This document shows, one piece after another, positions 18,319 through 27,594 of a stretch of DNA of 64,000 bases. Numbering within the stretch: the first letter of the stretch is position 1; each line of letters begins with the position of its first letter. This DNA comes from Pyxidicoccus parkwaysis (lineage in GTDB: Bacteria > Myxococcota > Myxococcia > Myxococcales > Myxococcaceae). The position numbers were made by a program, and so were the translations under genes. The notes beneath the pieces were generated by a model. That model ran no database searches. It saw only the letters and a program-made list of their open reading frames with translations, and was not told where the DNA came from. The DNA is taken from assembly GCF_017301735.1 (NCBI RefSeq), contig NZ_CP071090.1, positions 248,001 through 312,000 of the forward strand, written 5' to 3'.

Positions 18319-19116
18319 GTGAAGATCCTCGTCACCGCCAAGCGCGTGGAAGACCCCGAGTCGAAAATCAAGGTCAAGCCCGATGGCTCGGGCATCGTCC
18401 AGGAGGGGCTCAAGTACAAGATCAACCCCTTCGACGAGATTGGCGTCGAGGAGGGGCTGCGCCTCGTCGCGAAGCACCAGGGTGAAGTGGTGGTGGTGTC
18501 CATTGGCGGCAAGGAGGTGCAGGAGCAGCTCCGGCACGCCCTCGCCATGGGCGCCCACCGCGCGGTGTGGGTGAACCACACCGGCCCCCTGGACCAGCTC
18601 GGCATCGCCGGCCTGCTCCAGAAGGTCGTGGAGAAGGAGAAGCCGGACCTCGTCGTCCTCGGCAAGCAGTCCATCGACGATGACCAGAACCAGGTGGGCC
18701 AGTACCTCGCCGAGTTCCTGGGCTGGGGCCAGGCGACGTTCGCCTCCAAGGTGGAGTCGCTGGAGAGCGAGCAGGAGAAGAACAAGGTCCCCGCGCTCGT
18801 CGTCGGCGCCGACGGCAAGACGGTGCGCGTGGTGCGTGAGGTGGACAACGGGCTGGCCACCCTGGAGTGCCAGCTGCCCGCCATCGTCACCACCGACCTG
18901 CGCCTCAACCAGCCGCGCTACGCCAGCCTCCCCGGCATCATGAAGGCCAAGAGCAAGCCGATTGAGGAGCTGACGCCGGACAAGCTGGGCGTGGACGTCA
19001 CCCCGAAGATTCAGGTGCTGAAGATGTCGGCGCCCCCCGCGCGCAAGGCGGGCATCAAGGTCGCCGACGTGCCGGCCCTGGTGGAGAAGCTCCACAACGA
19101 GGCGAAGGTCGTCTGA
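18319..19116 (+). CDS. etfB: electron transfer flavoprotein beta subunit
   Basis: A 265-residue small subunit of ETF, which binds AMP and, with EtfA, carries electrons from acyl-CoA dehydrogenases to the quinone pool. Seen: MKILVTAKRVEDPESKIKV, INPFDEIGVEEGLRL, LRHALAMGAHRAVWV, LVVLGKQSIDDDQNQVGQYLAEFLGW and the strongly conserved LPAIVTTDLRLNQPRYASLPGIMKAKSK-type block. The start is GTG 18319 with AAGGAGA at 18303-18309. etfA follows 34 bp downstream. Confidence 0.95.
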   Translation: MKILVTAKRVEDPESKIKVKPDGSGIVQEGLKYKINPFDEIGVEEGLRLVAKHQGEVVVVSIGGKEVQEQLRHALAMGAHRAVWVNHTGPLDQLGIAGLLQKVVEKEKPDLVVLGKQSIDDDQNQVGQYLAEFLGWGQATFASKVESLESEQEKNKVPALVVGADGKTVRVVREVDNGLATLECQLPAIVTTDLRLNQPRYASLPGIMKAKSKPIEELTPDKLGVDVTPKIQVLKMSAPPARKAGIKVADVPALVEKLHNEAKVV

Positions 19117-19150
19117 TTCTTCGAACCTTCTAGAATTCACGGAGTTACAG

Positions 19151-20116
<966 letters not shown>

Positions 20117-20143
20117 TCAGCGGCACGCAGTCGTGAAGCCGCG

Positions 20144-20187
20144 AGGGGCGACGTGGGGACACTCCCCGCGCCGCCCCTTCGCTTTTG
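20144..20187 (+). terminator. terminator of etfBA
   Basis: Arms AGGGGCG (20144-20150) and CGCCCCT (20172-20178) enclose an inner TGGGGA/TCCCC stem, and a CGCTTTT tract follows. It lies 27 bp after the etfA stop and before the convergent Coa1-like gene. Confidence 0.65.
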
Positions 20188-20197
20188 GGGCGCGGCC

Positions 20198-20797
20198 CTA
20201 CAGCTCGATGTCGTTGTTGCCCTTGTCGTCGTCCGGCGTGCCCGAGCCGCGCCCGGGAGGCTCGGCGCCGAAAGGGGGCTCGGGAGGGACAGGCGGCTTG
20301 GGCGTGGGCGGCGGAAGGGGCTGTCCGTCCTCCTCGTCGGGCTCCTGCTCGTCACCGGGCTCCGCGTCCTCTCTCAGGTCGATGACGCGGCCGTCCTGCA
20401 GCTCCACGGAGAGGGTGCGGTAGTGCCACTCGGCGCCGGACTCCGGCTGCTCCGCGTCCACGTGCAGGGTGCCGTCCGCCTGGGGGCCGTCGAGGGGGAT
20501 GTCGAAGCGGGCCTCGGTGCGGCCGTTGACGGAGTTCACCGAGGAGTGCCGGGGCAGGCCGGGGTCGATGGGCGTGCCCAATTCATGCCGTACCTGCTCG
20601 TCGCTGGTGGCCAGCGACACCGCCTCCGTGTACGCCCCCATCTTCGACACCGACGAGTAGGCGAACCACGCGATGCCGATGCCCAGGCAGCCACACGAGG
20701 CCAGGGCCCCCAGGCAGCCCACGGGCACCACCCACTTCCAGTTGCGACTCCACCAGCCCCGCTGCGGGACGTGAGAACCCTCGGGCACCGTGTCCAT
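20198..20797 (-). CDS. Coa1-like membrane protein
   Basis: A 199-residue protein. One membrane helix (about 17-45, with a Cys/Gly-rich CLGALASCGCLGIG core) is followed by a domain starting SSVSKMGAYTEAVSLATSDEQV, then ELGTPIDPG. That pattern (a-y-x-A-l....n..V...LG.PI) resembles the Coa1/Tim21-like fold found in cytochrome oxidase assembly factor 1 and many bacterial proteins of unknown role. The last 60 residues are acidic and Pro-rich and probably disordered. ATG 20797 has AAGGAAGGA ideally spaced upstream. No cytochrome oxidase gene is nearby, so an oxidase-assembly role is not supported by context. Confidence 0.6.
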   Translation of the reverse strand: MDTVPEGSHVPQRGWWSRNWKWVVPVGCLGALASCGCLGIGIAWFAYSSVSKMGAYTEAVSLATSDEQVRHELGTPIDPGLPRHSSVNSVNGRTEARFDIPLDGPQADGTLHVDAEQPESGAEWHYRTLSVELQDGRVIDLREDAEPGDEQEPDEEDGQPLPPPTPKPPVPPEPPFGAEPPGRGSGTPDDDKGNNDIEL

Positions 20798-20928
20798 GAA
20801 CTCGTCCTTCCTTCGCGCGCACCGCACAGATGGCAGACAGGCGCGCGTTCCCCTCATATCGGGACCGGGCGGGGCGCGGTAGAAACCGGCACGGGCCGGT
20901 GTCTGCTACGAAATTCGAAGGCCAGGTC

Positions 20929-21912
20929 ATGCCGTCGCGGAAAACCCCCTCCATCCATGTGCTGCTGGGCGTCCTGGAGGCCCTGCCTCCCGGGCAGCGG
21001 CTGTGGGTGCACGGCGTGGGGGCCTGCCTCGCGCCCCTCCTGCGCGGTGGGGACGCGGTGCGCGTGCTGCGCTGCGGGCCCGGGGCGCTGGAGCGGGGGG
21101 ACGTGGCGCTCCTGCGGCAGGGCCGCAAGCTGGTGGCGCAGGTGGTGGTGTCCACGCGGCCGTGGCGGACGGCCCCGCTGCTGGGGGGCGCGGACGCGCC
21201 GGGCGGGGTGACGCTGGGGCGGGTGGTGGCGGTGAAGCGCGGCAGGTGGGTGGTGCCGCTGCCCCGGCCCTTCCGGCCGGCGTTGTGGATGACGCAGCGG
21301 ACCCTGGCGGCGGTGTGGGCCCGGCCCGGCGGCCGGGTAGTCTACCGGCGCGTGCGGGACTTCTTCTTCTCCGGCTGGTCACGGCCCTTCCGGCGCCGGC
21401 TCGTGGGGCCGCTGGAGGTGCGGCTCCTGCGGGCCGATGATTTGGACGCGCTGCTCGTCTTCGCGGGCGAGCGGCTGGTGGTGTCCACCGGCTTCCTGCG
21501 CCGCCAGCTCCGTGAGCGGTGGGGGCTGGACGCGTCCGAGCGCCGGGGCGCCGCCGCCGGGGCCTTCGACGCGGAGGGGCGCATCCGCGGCTTCGCGTGG
21601 GTGGACTCCTACCGCCAGGAGGCGCTGCCACTGGATGGCGTCTGGGTGCGCTCGCTGGTGGTGGCGCCGCAGGCCCGGCGGATGGGCGTGGCCACGCGGC
21701 TGCTGGAGTGCCTCATGGCCGAGGCGCGGCGCCAGGGCGAGCCCCGCATCCAGGCGGACGTGGACGACGACAACGTCGCTTCGCTGCACACCTTCGCGGG
21801 GCTGGGCTTCCGGCCCGCGCCGCCGGAGCTGACCCGAAGGACGAACCAGGCCTGGGACGCGGCGGGCCGGGCCAAGGCCCTGGTCGTCCTGGAGCGTGAA
21901 CTGACGCCGTGA
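20929..21912 (+). CDS. signal-peptidase-like domain fused to GNAT acetyltransferase
   Basis: A 327-residue, two-domain protein. Residues about 20-110 look like the S24/S26 (LexA/signal peptidase) core: RLWVHGVGACLAPLLRGGD aligns with the G-x-SM-x-P....GD box, then ERGDVALLRQGRKLVAQVV. The catalytic Ser position is occupied by Cys33 and the usual HRV is absent, so the peptidase activity is probably lost or altered. Residues about 160-300 are a GNAT N-acetyltransferase with the acetyl-CoA loop APQARRMGVATRLL and VDDDNVASLHTFAGLGF. ATG 20929 is the first start with a complete domain after it; GTG 20899 is possible. It is divergent from the Coa1-like gene. Confidence 0.75.
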   Translation: MPSRKTPSIHVLLGVLEALPPGQRLWVHGVGACLAPLLRGGDAVRVLRCGPGALERGDVALLRQGRKLVAQVVVSTRPWRTAPLLGGADAPGGVTLGRVVAVKRGRWVVPLPRPFRPALWMTQRTLAAVWARPGGRVVYRRVRDFFFSGWSRPFRRRLVGPLEVRLLRADDLDALLVFAGERLVVSTGFLRRQLRERWGLDASERRGAAAGAFDAEGRIRGFAWVDSYRQEALPLDGVWVRSLVVAPQARRMGVATRLLECLMAEARRQGEPRIQADVDDDNVASLHTFAGLGFRPAPPELTRRTNQAWDAAGRAKALVVLERELTP

Positions 21913-21992
21913 CGTAGCGGGGGGTTGCGTTGGGGCCTCGGGGTGCGCCAAAAGCGTCCGGCCCCGAGCCTTCCCCGGCGCCAAGGACTTCC

Positions 21993-23129
21993 GTGAGCAC
22001 GCCCGCCTCCGTCACGCCCATACCGCCCGCTTCCGCTCCCACCCCCGAAGGTGAGGACGGAACGTGGCTCACCACCGACCGCGTCTTCATGGGTCTGCTG
22101 GTGGTGGCCCTTCCCGCCGCCATTGCGTCGCACTTCCTGTTCCCGGGCGTGTGGACGTTCATCCTCTGCTCCATCGCGCTGATTCCGCTGGCGCGGCTGA
22201 TGGGTGAGGCCACCGAGGTCATCGCGCACAAGCTGGGCAGCGGCCTGGGCGGCCTGATGAACGCGTCGTTCGGCAACGCCGCGGAGCTCATCATCGCGCT
22301 CGCCGCGCTGCGCTCGGGTCACGCGGACGTGGTGAAGGCCTCCATCACCGGCGCCATCCTGGGCAACATCCTGCTGGTGCTCGGCGCGGCGATTCTGGCC
22401 GGCGGCATCAAGTACCGGGTGCAGAAGTTCAACATGACGGCGGCGCTGTCCGGCTCGTCCATCATGTTCCTGGCGCTCACCGCGCTGTCCATTCCGGACC
22501 TGTTCCACGCGGTGCGCGGCCCGGCGGCGGACCCGGTCATCTTCCCGATGTCCGTCACCATCGCGGTCATCCTGCTCATCGTCTACGTCCTGTCGCTGGT
22601 GTTCTCCCTGAAGACGCACGCGCACCTGTACGCGGGCGAGGAGCACGGCACGCCGGAGGAATTGCCGTCCTGGAGCACGAAGAAGGCCACCATCGTCCTG
22701 CTGGGCGCCACGCTGGGCGTCGTCGTCGTCGCCGAGTTCCTGGTGCATGCGATTGAGGCGGCCATCGCGACGTTCGGCTTCACGCACACGTTCGTGGGCG
22801 TCATCATCATCGCCGTGGTGGGCAACGCGGCCGAGCACTCCACGGCCATCATCATGGCGCTGAAGAACAAGATGGACCTGTCCTTCAACATCGCCTTCGA
22901 GTCCTCGAAGCAGATTGCCCTCTTCGTGGCGCCGGTGCTGGTGCTGCTGTCGATTCCACTGGGGCAGAACCTCACGCTGGAGTTCAGCCACATGGAGGTC
23001 ATCGGGATGGCGGTGGGCACGGCGGCGGCCACGCTGATTGCGCTCGACGGCGAGTCCAACTGGCTGGAGGGCGTGATGCTGCTGGGCGTCTACGCCATCC
23101 TGGGTGTCACCTTCTTCTTCATCCCGTAA
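21993..23129 (+). CDS. calcium/proton exchanger, CaCA/CAX family
   Basis: A 378-residue membrane protein with about 11 hydrophobic segments in two homologous halves. The first ion-binding repeat is GNAAELIIALAAL (preceded by GEATEVIAHKLGSGLGGLMNASF); the second is GNAAEHSTAIIMALKNKMDLSFNIAFESS. These are the CAX alpha-repeats. It would export cytoplasmic Ca2+ in exchange for protons. The start is GTG 21993 with AAGGA 5 bases upstream; a longer in-frame start at 21930 adds a low-complexity extension. An EamA transporter follows. Confidence 0.92.
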   Translation: MSTPASVTPIPPASAPTPEGEDGTWLTTDRVFMGLLVVALPAAIASHFLFPGVWTFILCSIALIPLARLMGEATEVIAHKLGSGLGGLMNASFGNAAELIIALAALRSGHADVVKASITGAILGNILLVLGAAILAGGIKYRVQKFNMTAALSGSSIMFLALTALSIPDLFHAVRGPAADPVIFPMSVTIAVILLIVYVLSLVFSLKTHAHLYAGEEHGTPEELPSWSTKKATIVLLGATLGVVVVAEFLVHAIEAAIATFGFTHTFVGVIIIAVVGNAAEHSTAIIMALKNKMDLSFNIAFESSKQIALFVAPVLVLLSIPLGQNLTLEFSHMEVIGMAVGTAAATLIALDGESNWLEGVMLLGVYAILGVTFFFIP

Positions 23130-23135
23130 CGCGTC

Positions 23136-24074
23136 CTGAGTACCTCGACTTCCGAAACCCTTGGCGGCGCGGCCCGCCCGGAGCGCACGCAGCGGCTCCA
23201 GGCGGACGGGGCCCTGGCCCTCATCACCCTCTTCTGGGGCGTCACCTTCGTGGTGGTGAAGGACGCCCTGGGGCATGGCGACCCGTTCTCGTTCCTCACG
23301 CTACGCTTCTCCGTGGGCGCGGCGGTGTTGAGCGCGCTGGCGGGACGGCAGGTGCTCAATCCCGTCAACCTGCGGCGGGGCCTGGTGCTGGGCGCGTTCC
23401 TCTTCGTGGGCTTCGCGCTGCAGACGCTGGGGCTCACGCTGACGACGCCGTCGCGCTCGGCGTTCATCACCGGGATGAGCGTGGTGTTCGTGCCGCTCTT
23501 GTCGCTGGTGCTCTTCAAGCGCGTGCCGAAGGTGACGTCGCTCCTGGGCGTGGTGCTGGCGGCGGTGGGGCTCTACTTCCTCACGCGGCCGGAGGCGGGA
23601 GGGGAGGGCGGCGGGCTGGCCCGGGGCGACGTGCTGACGCTGGGCTGCGCGGTGGCGTACGCGTGCCACATCACCCTCACGGAGCGGTACGCGCCGAAGG
23701 AGGGCGTGGCCGGGCTGGTGGCGGTGCAGCTGTGGAGCGTGGCGCTGCTGTCCGCGCTGTGCCTTCCCTTCGTGACGCGTCGGGTGGAGTGGACTCCGTC
23801 CTTCGTGGCGGCGGTGCTGGTGTGCGGCGTGCTGGCCAGCGCGGTGGCCATCAGCGTGCAGACGTGGGGGCAGGCGCGCACCACGGCGGTGCGGGCGGCG
23901 GTCATCTACTCCATGGAGCCGGTGTTCGCCTCGGCCTACTCGGTGGCGCTGGGGTACGAGGTGCTGGGCGCGCGCGAGTGGGCGGGTGGCGGGCTCATCC
24001 TCCTCGGCGTGCTGGTGTCCGATGTGGGCGCGGCAGCCTGGGCGTGGTGGCGCTCGAGGCCACGCGGCGGGTAG
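23136..24074 (+). CDS. EamA/DMT family transporter, apparent CTG start
   Basis: About 312 residues with ten predicted membrane helices and the EamA duplicated fold (LITLFWGVTFVVVKDAL, FVGFALQTLGLTLTTPSRSAFITGMSVVFVPLLS, SMEPVFASAYSVALGYEVLGAREWAGGGLILLGVL). Substrate unknown; the family includes amino-acid and metabolite exporters. Helix 1 begins near 23205, yet between the upstream stop (23127-23129) and that point the frame holds no ATG, GTG or TTG. CTG at 23136 is the only near-cognate codon. If translation began at GTG 23250, helix 1 would be lost. I therefore favour CTG 23136, 6 bp after the exchanger stop. Confidence 0.82.
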   Translation: MSTSTSETLGGAARPERTQRLQADGALALITLFWGVTFVVVKDALGHGDPFSFLTLRFSVGAAVLSALAGRQVLNPVNLRRGLVLGAFLFVGFALQTLGLTLTTPSRSAFITGMSVVFVPLLSLVLFKRVPKVTSLLGVVLAAVGLYFLTRPEAGGEGGGLARGDVLTLGCAVAYACHITLTERYAPKEGVAGLVAVQLWSVALLSALCLPFVTRRVEWTPSFVAAVLVCGVLASAVAISVQTWGQARTTAVRAAVIYSMEPVFASAYSVALGYEVLGAREWAGGGLILLGVLVSDVGAAAWAWWRSRPRGG

Positions 24075-24159
24075 TGGCACGCCGGGCAACCGGGCGGGCA
24101 GGGTGGACACGGAAGCAGGGCCAGCGCCGCCCGGACGCGCTATACCCGGGGCCCCTCCC

Positions 24160-25137
24160 ATGAGTGTCGAGCTGCGCCGAAACGGGATGCACCTGACGGG
24201 CACGCCGCTGTCGCTGGATGCGAAGCGGAAGTCTCCGCTGTGCTTCGTCAGCCATGGGCACTCGGACCACATCGCCCGGCACGAGCGCACCATCGCCACG
24301 GCGGCCACGCTGCGCTTCATGACGCACCGCTTGGGGCCGGTGAATGCGCCGCTCGCGGTGCCGTACGGTCAGCCCTTCGACCTGGGACCGCTGGTGCTGG
24401 AGCTGCTGCCCGCGGGCCACATCCTCGGCAGTGCGCAGTTGCGGGCCATCCGCTCGGACGGCAAGCGCATCGTCTACACGGGGGACCTCAACGTCGCGCC
24501 CTCGCTCACGGCCGAGGCCACGGTGGTGGCCGAGTGCGACACGCTCGTCATCGAGTCCACCTTCGGCCATCCGCGCTACCGCTTCCCTCCGCGCGCGGAG
24601 GTGCTGGGCGAGGTGGAGGCGTGGATTCGCAAGCATCTGGAGCGCGGCGCGGTGCCGGTGCTGCTCGGCTATCCGCTGGGCAAGAGCCAGGAGGCGATGA
24701 AGCACCTCGCCAGCCGGGGCTTCAAGCTGGTGGCGCATGAGTCCATCTACGAAGTCGCGCAGCTCTACGCGGAGCTGGGCGTGCCGATTGAGAACGTGCG
24801 CCTCTTCACCGGGAAGGTGGAGCCAGGCGAGGTGCTCTTCATTCCTCCGCACCAGGCGCGCGGAGGAGCGTTGGCGGCGTTGTGGCCGAGGGCCACGGCG
24901 GTGCTGACGGGCTGGGCGGTGGACCGGGGCGCGGCGCGGCGCTACGGCGCGGACGTGGCGTTTCCGTTGTCGGACCACGCGGACTTTCCCTCGCTGGTGT
25001 CCTATGCAAAGGCCACGGGCGCGAGCGAGGTGATTACGTGCCACGGCTTCGCGGAGGAGTTGGCGCAGGCGCTGCGCGACGCGGGCATCGACGCGCGTCC
25101 GCTCGGCAGCAAGCCGCAGCAGTTGACGCTGCTCTGA
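24160..25137 (+). CDS. metallo-beta-lactamase-fold exonuclease/CPSF-like hydrolase
   Basis: A 325-residue MBL-fold protein with the metal motif HGHSDH near residue 29, a downstream GHILGSAQ (motif 3) with YTGDL, and a C-terminal beta-CASP-like part with GWAVDR and LSDHADFPSL (motif 4). The pattern matches the proteins often called 'ligase-associated exonuclease' or YSH1-like, which act on nucleic acids. No ATP-dependent DNA ligase or helicase gene adjoins it here. TATACC at 24141-24146 lies 13 bases before the ATG and there is no Shine-Dalgarno sequence, so the transcript leader may be very short. Confidence 0.82.
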   Translation: MSVELRRNGMHLTGTPLSLDAKRKSPLCFVSHGHSDHIARHERTIATAATLRFMTHRLGPVNAPLAVPYGQPFDLGPLVLELLPAGHILGSAQLRAIRSDGKRIVYTGDLNVAPSLTAEATVVAECDTLVIESTFGHPRYRFPPRAEVLGEVEAWIRKHLERGAVPVLLGYPLGKSQEAMKHLASRGFKLVAHESIYEVAQLYAELGVPIENVRLFTGKVEPGEVLFIPPHQARGGALAALWPRATAVLTGWAVDRGAARRYGADVAFPLSDHADFPSLVSYAKATGASEVITCHGFAEELAQALRDAGIDARPLGSKPQQLTLL

Positions 25138-25152
25138 ATTAGAAGGGCGTTC

Positions 25153-25767
25153 ATGGCCTCTCGCACTCCGCAGTTATCCGGACGCACCGTGCGCGTCCTC
25201 GTGTGCACCGAGAAGAAGACCTTCGTCACGCGCGAGCTGGCGGAGACGAAAGTGACTTTCGAGGGCATCGAAGGAGACAGGCACGCGGGGCTGACGAGGC
25301 CCGCGGACGTGCGCACGCCGTGGTTCCCGAAGGGCACGCTGATTCGCAACACGCGGCAGTTGTCACTGGTGTCCACCGAGGAGCTGGCCCAGGTGGCGGA
25401 GACGCTGGTTATCCCGAAGGTGCTCGCGTCGTGGCTGGGAGCGAATCTCGAAGTCGCGGGCATCCCCACGCTGACGCACCTGCCTCCCGGGACGCGGCTG
25501 TTCTTCCCCGGTGACGCGGTGCTCGCGGTGGAAGGGGAGAACGAGCCGTGCACTGGCCCGGGGCGCGTGATTGAGGCGCACTACCCGGACAAGGAGAAGC
25601 TCGCGAGCCGCTTCGTGAAGGCCGCGTGGCAGCGCCGGGGCCTCGTGGCCTGGGTGGAGCGGCCCGGCGTCATCCGCGCGGGCGACGAGGTGAAGGTGAT
25701 GCTGCCGAAGCCCGTGACGTATGGGGTGCCGGTAGAGCCCACGGGCAAGAAGGCCGGCCTCGCGTAG
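25153..25767 (+). CDS. MOSC domain protein
   Basis: A 204-residue beta-strand-rich protein of the MOSC superfamily (molybdenum cofactor sulfurase C-terminal), which carries sulfur or binds Mo cofactor in YiiM and mARC-type proteins. Seen: GIEGDRHAGLTRPADVRTPWFPKGTLIRNTRQLSLVSTEEL, then AGIPTLTHLPPGTRLFFPGDAVLAVEGENEPCTGPGRVIE, which contains the conserved Cys, and RPGVIRAGDEVKV. It follows the MBL gene by 15 bp. Its stop abuts the stop of the convergent small gene with no base between. Confidence 0.9.
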   Translation: MASRTPQLSGRTVRVLVCTEKKTFVTRELAETKVTFEGIEGDRHAGLTRPADVRTPWFPKGTLIRNTRQLSLVSTEELAQVAETLVIPKVLASWLGANLEVAGIPTLTHLPPGTRLFFPGDAVLAVEGENEPCTGPGRVIEAHYPDKEKLASRFVKAAWQRRGLVAWVERPGVIRAGDEVKVMLPKPVTYGVPVEPTGKKAGLA

Positions 25768-25995
25768 TCACGTCTCTGGAAGCAGGCCGGGAAACTCCTC
25801 TTCGAAGCTGGCGACATCCTTGCCGAGCTGCTCGGCCGAGGCCTGCCGCAGGTTCCCCTCGTAGGCCAGCGTGTCCTGACACCGGAGCAGCAGCCATTCG
25901 ATGTCCAGCACGAGGACGGAGCGCTGCTTCAGAAGCCGGCGCAGGGCGGTCGCGAGCCGCCGGACGTGCTTCTCCTTCGTGAAATCGACCGGCAT
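25768..25995 (-). CDS. small hypothetical protein, 75 residues
   Basis: MPVDFTKEKHVRRLATALRR, then a predicted helical protein with two Leu-rich helices (LLKQRSVLVLDIEWLLLRCQ) and an acidic C-terminus. Translation starts at ATG 25995, preceded on the minus strand by GGGGGGAG at good distance. Family unknown. The stop TGA is directly adjacent to the MOSC gene stop on the other strand. Confidence 0.6.
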   Translation of the reverse strand: MPVDFTKEKHVRRLATALRRLLKQRSVLVLDIEWLLLRCQDTLAYEGNLRQASAEQLGKDVASFEEEFPGLLPET

Positions 25996-26016
25996 CACTC
26001 CCCCCAGAAAACACCA

Positions 26017-26059
26017 CGGGGCCGCCAGGCCCGGAACACTCCCGAGCACAGCGGCCCCG
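26017..26059 (-). terminator. terminator of the pentapeptide-repeat gene
   Basis: Nine-bp arms CGGGGCCGC (26017-26025) and GCGGCCCCG (26051-26059) are present. Read on the minus strand, the hairpin follows the stop of the gene at 26084 by 24 bases and is followed by TGGTGTTTTCTGG, which contains a T-run. It separates that gene from the 75-residue gene. Confidence 0.7.
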
Positions 26060-26083
26060 CGGGCCTCGCCATTCACACGGACG

Positions 26084-27550
26084 TCAGACGTCCGGCGACT
26101 GGACGATGAGCTTCTCCTTCCCGCAGACGTCACAGCGCACGTGGACGAAGAGGTCGTCGTCGCTCTCCTCGGGCACCTCGCCCTCGGGCACGCCGAGCTC
26201 CGCCTTCGCCAGCGCGGCCGCCTTCGTCGGGATGTCCTGCGCCTTCAGCGCCTGGACGAACGTCATCTCCCGGTCATGGCACTCGCGCGTCTCCGGACCG
26301 TTGATCCACGCCGGCTCCATCCCCTCCGGCAGCCGGCTCACCAGCTCCAGGTTGGACACCGACTCGGCCAGGTACGCCAGCCGCCGCAGCCGCGCCTCTT
26401 CCGGCAGCGCCGCGAACACCTGGAAGCCCTCGAACAGCGCGTTGCGGTCCTCGCCCGTCGCCGCGTGCGCCAGCTCCATCGCCTGCTCGCTCGACTCCAA
26501 CGCCTCTTCCCAGTTGTTCTCCGGGTTGAAGCCCGCCTCCAGCAGCGACGTGTAGAGCTGCGTGGCCGCCAGCCGGCGCCGCGCCTCCTGCAGGTGCTCC
26601 ACCACCTCGTGCGTCAGCCGCAGCTCCAGGAGCGCGCCCGTGGTGCGAGGGTCGATGGAGCCCGTCAGGTCATCCACCTCCACCTCTTCCCGCAGCGCCG
26701 CCTTCAGCACCTGCGCCGCGGAGAAGCGCGCCAGCGGCAGCACGCCCACCTCGCGCAGGTACATGGCCGCCGTGGCCGCGTCCTTCGCGCCCATGCGCAC
26801 CGACTTCTGCGCGCGCTCCACCACCGCCGGGTCCGCCGCGGGCTTCTTGTTCTCCAGCCGCGTCTTCACCGCCTCGCGGTACAGCGTCTCCAGCGAGCTG
26901 CCCGGGGGCAGCCGCTGCGGCAGGAGCGGACGCAGGCCCGGCACGTCCAGCACCCACAGCGGGGGCATGGCCATGCGCTTGAGCGCACGGAAGAAGAGCG
27001 AGCCCGGCGGGTCCTGCGGCCGGAAGGGCGGCAGCTCGTCGCCGGTCGGCTCGCCCTGCATGACGGCCGAGGCCTGCGCGCCCAGCGCCTTCTCGCGCTG
27101 CTCGCGGGTGAACGCGGTGATGCCCTGTGCCGGCGGAGGTGGCGGAGGTGGAGCCTCCTCACCGTCCAGGCCGACGACGCGGTCCATGTCCACGTCGTCC
27201 ATCTCCACTTCTTCCAGGCCCTTGGCGCCCGTGAAGTCGCAGCGCAGGAGCTTCAACTTCTCGAAGGTGGCGCCTTCCAGGTTGGCTCCCCGGAAGTCGC
27301 AGTCCTGAAGACGTCCGCCGTGGAAGTAGGCGTTGGAAAGGTCCGCATCACGGAAGTTGACCTTGGACAGGTCGCACCGCTCCCACTCGGAGCCGACGAG
27401 GCCCAGGCCGGAGAGGTCCGTGTTGGCGGAGAACAGTTGACTGAAGGTGGCGCCGGTATGGTCGGAAGGAACCTGGCCGGACTTGCGCATCCGGTTCCAT
27501 TCCGCCGAGCCACTCTGAAGAAGCTTCTCGATACTGGGGGCTTTCGCCAT
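26084..27550 (-). CDS. pentapeptide-repeat protein with long helical domain
   Basis: A 488-residue protein. About residues 35-115 form a run of pentapeptide repeats of A(D/N)LXX type (TDLSGLGLVGSEWERCDLS, ANLEGATF), a right-handed quadrilateral beta helix. An acidic segment and a proline run (about 135-142) follow, then about 300 residues of helices, and near the C-terminus a single CxxC (VRCDVCGKEK). The role is unknown; pentapeptide proteins can mimic DNA or act as scaffolds, but no partner is visible. ATG 27550 fits the repeat start better than an upstream start at 27592. It is divergent from the RluA-like gene with only 44 bp between starts. Confidence 0.72.
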   Translation of the reverse strand: MAKAPSIEKLLQSGSAEWNRMRKSGQVPSDHTGATFSQLFSANTDLSGLGLVGSEWERCDLSKVNFRDADLSNAYFHGGRLQDCDFRGANLEGATFEKLKLLRCDFTGAKGLEEVEMDDVDMDRVVGLDGEEAPPPPPPPAQGITAFTREQREKALGAQASAVMQGEPTGDELPPFRPQDPPGSLFFRALKRMAMPPLWVLDVPGLRPLLPQRLPPGSSLETLYREAVKTRLENKKPAADPAVVERAQKSVRMGAKDAATAAMYLREVGVLPLARFSAAQVLKAALREEVEVDDLTGSIDPRTTGALLELRLTHEVVEHLQEARRRLAATQLYTSLLEAGFNPENNWEEALESSEQAMELAHAATGEDRNALFEGFQVFAALPEEARLRRLAYLAESVSNLELVSRLPEGMEPAWINGPETRECHDREMTFVQALKAQDIPTKAAALAKAELGVPEGEVPEESDDDLFVHVRCDVCGKEKLIVQSPDV

Positions 27551-27594
27551 GGACCCGGGATTATTCGTATGGTCTGGTCCGCGCGCCAGCACAA

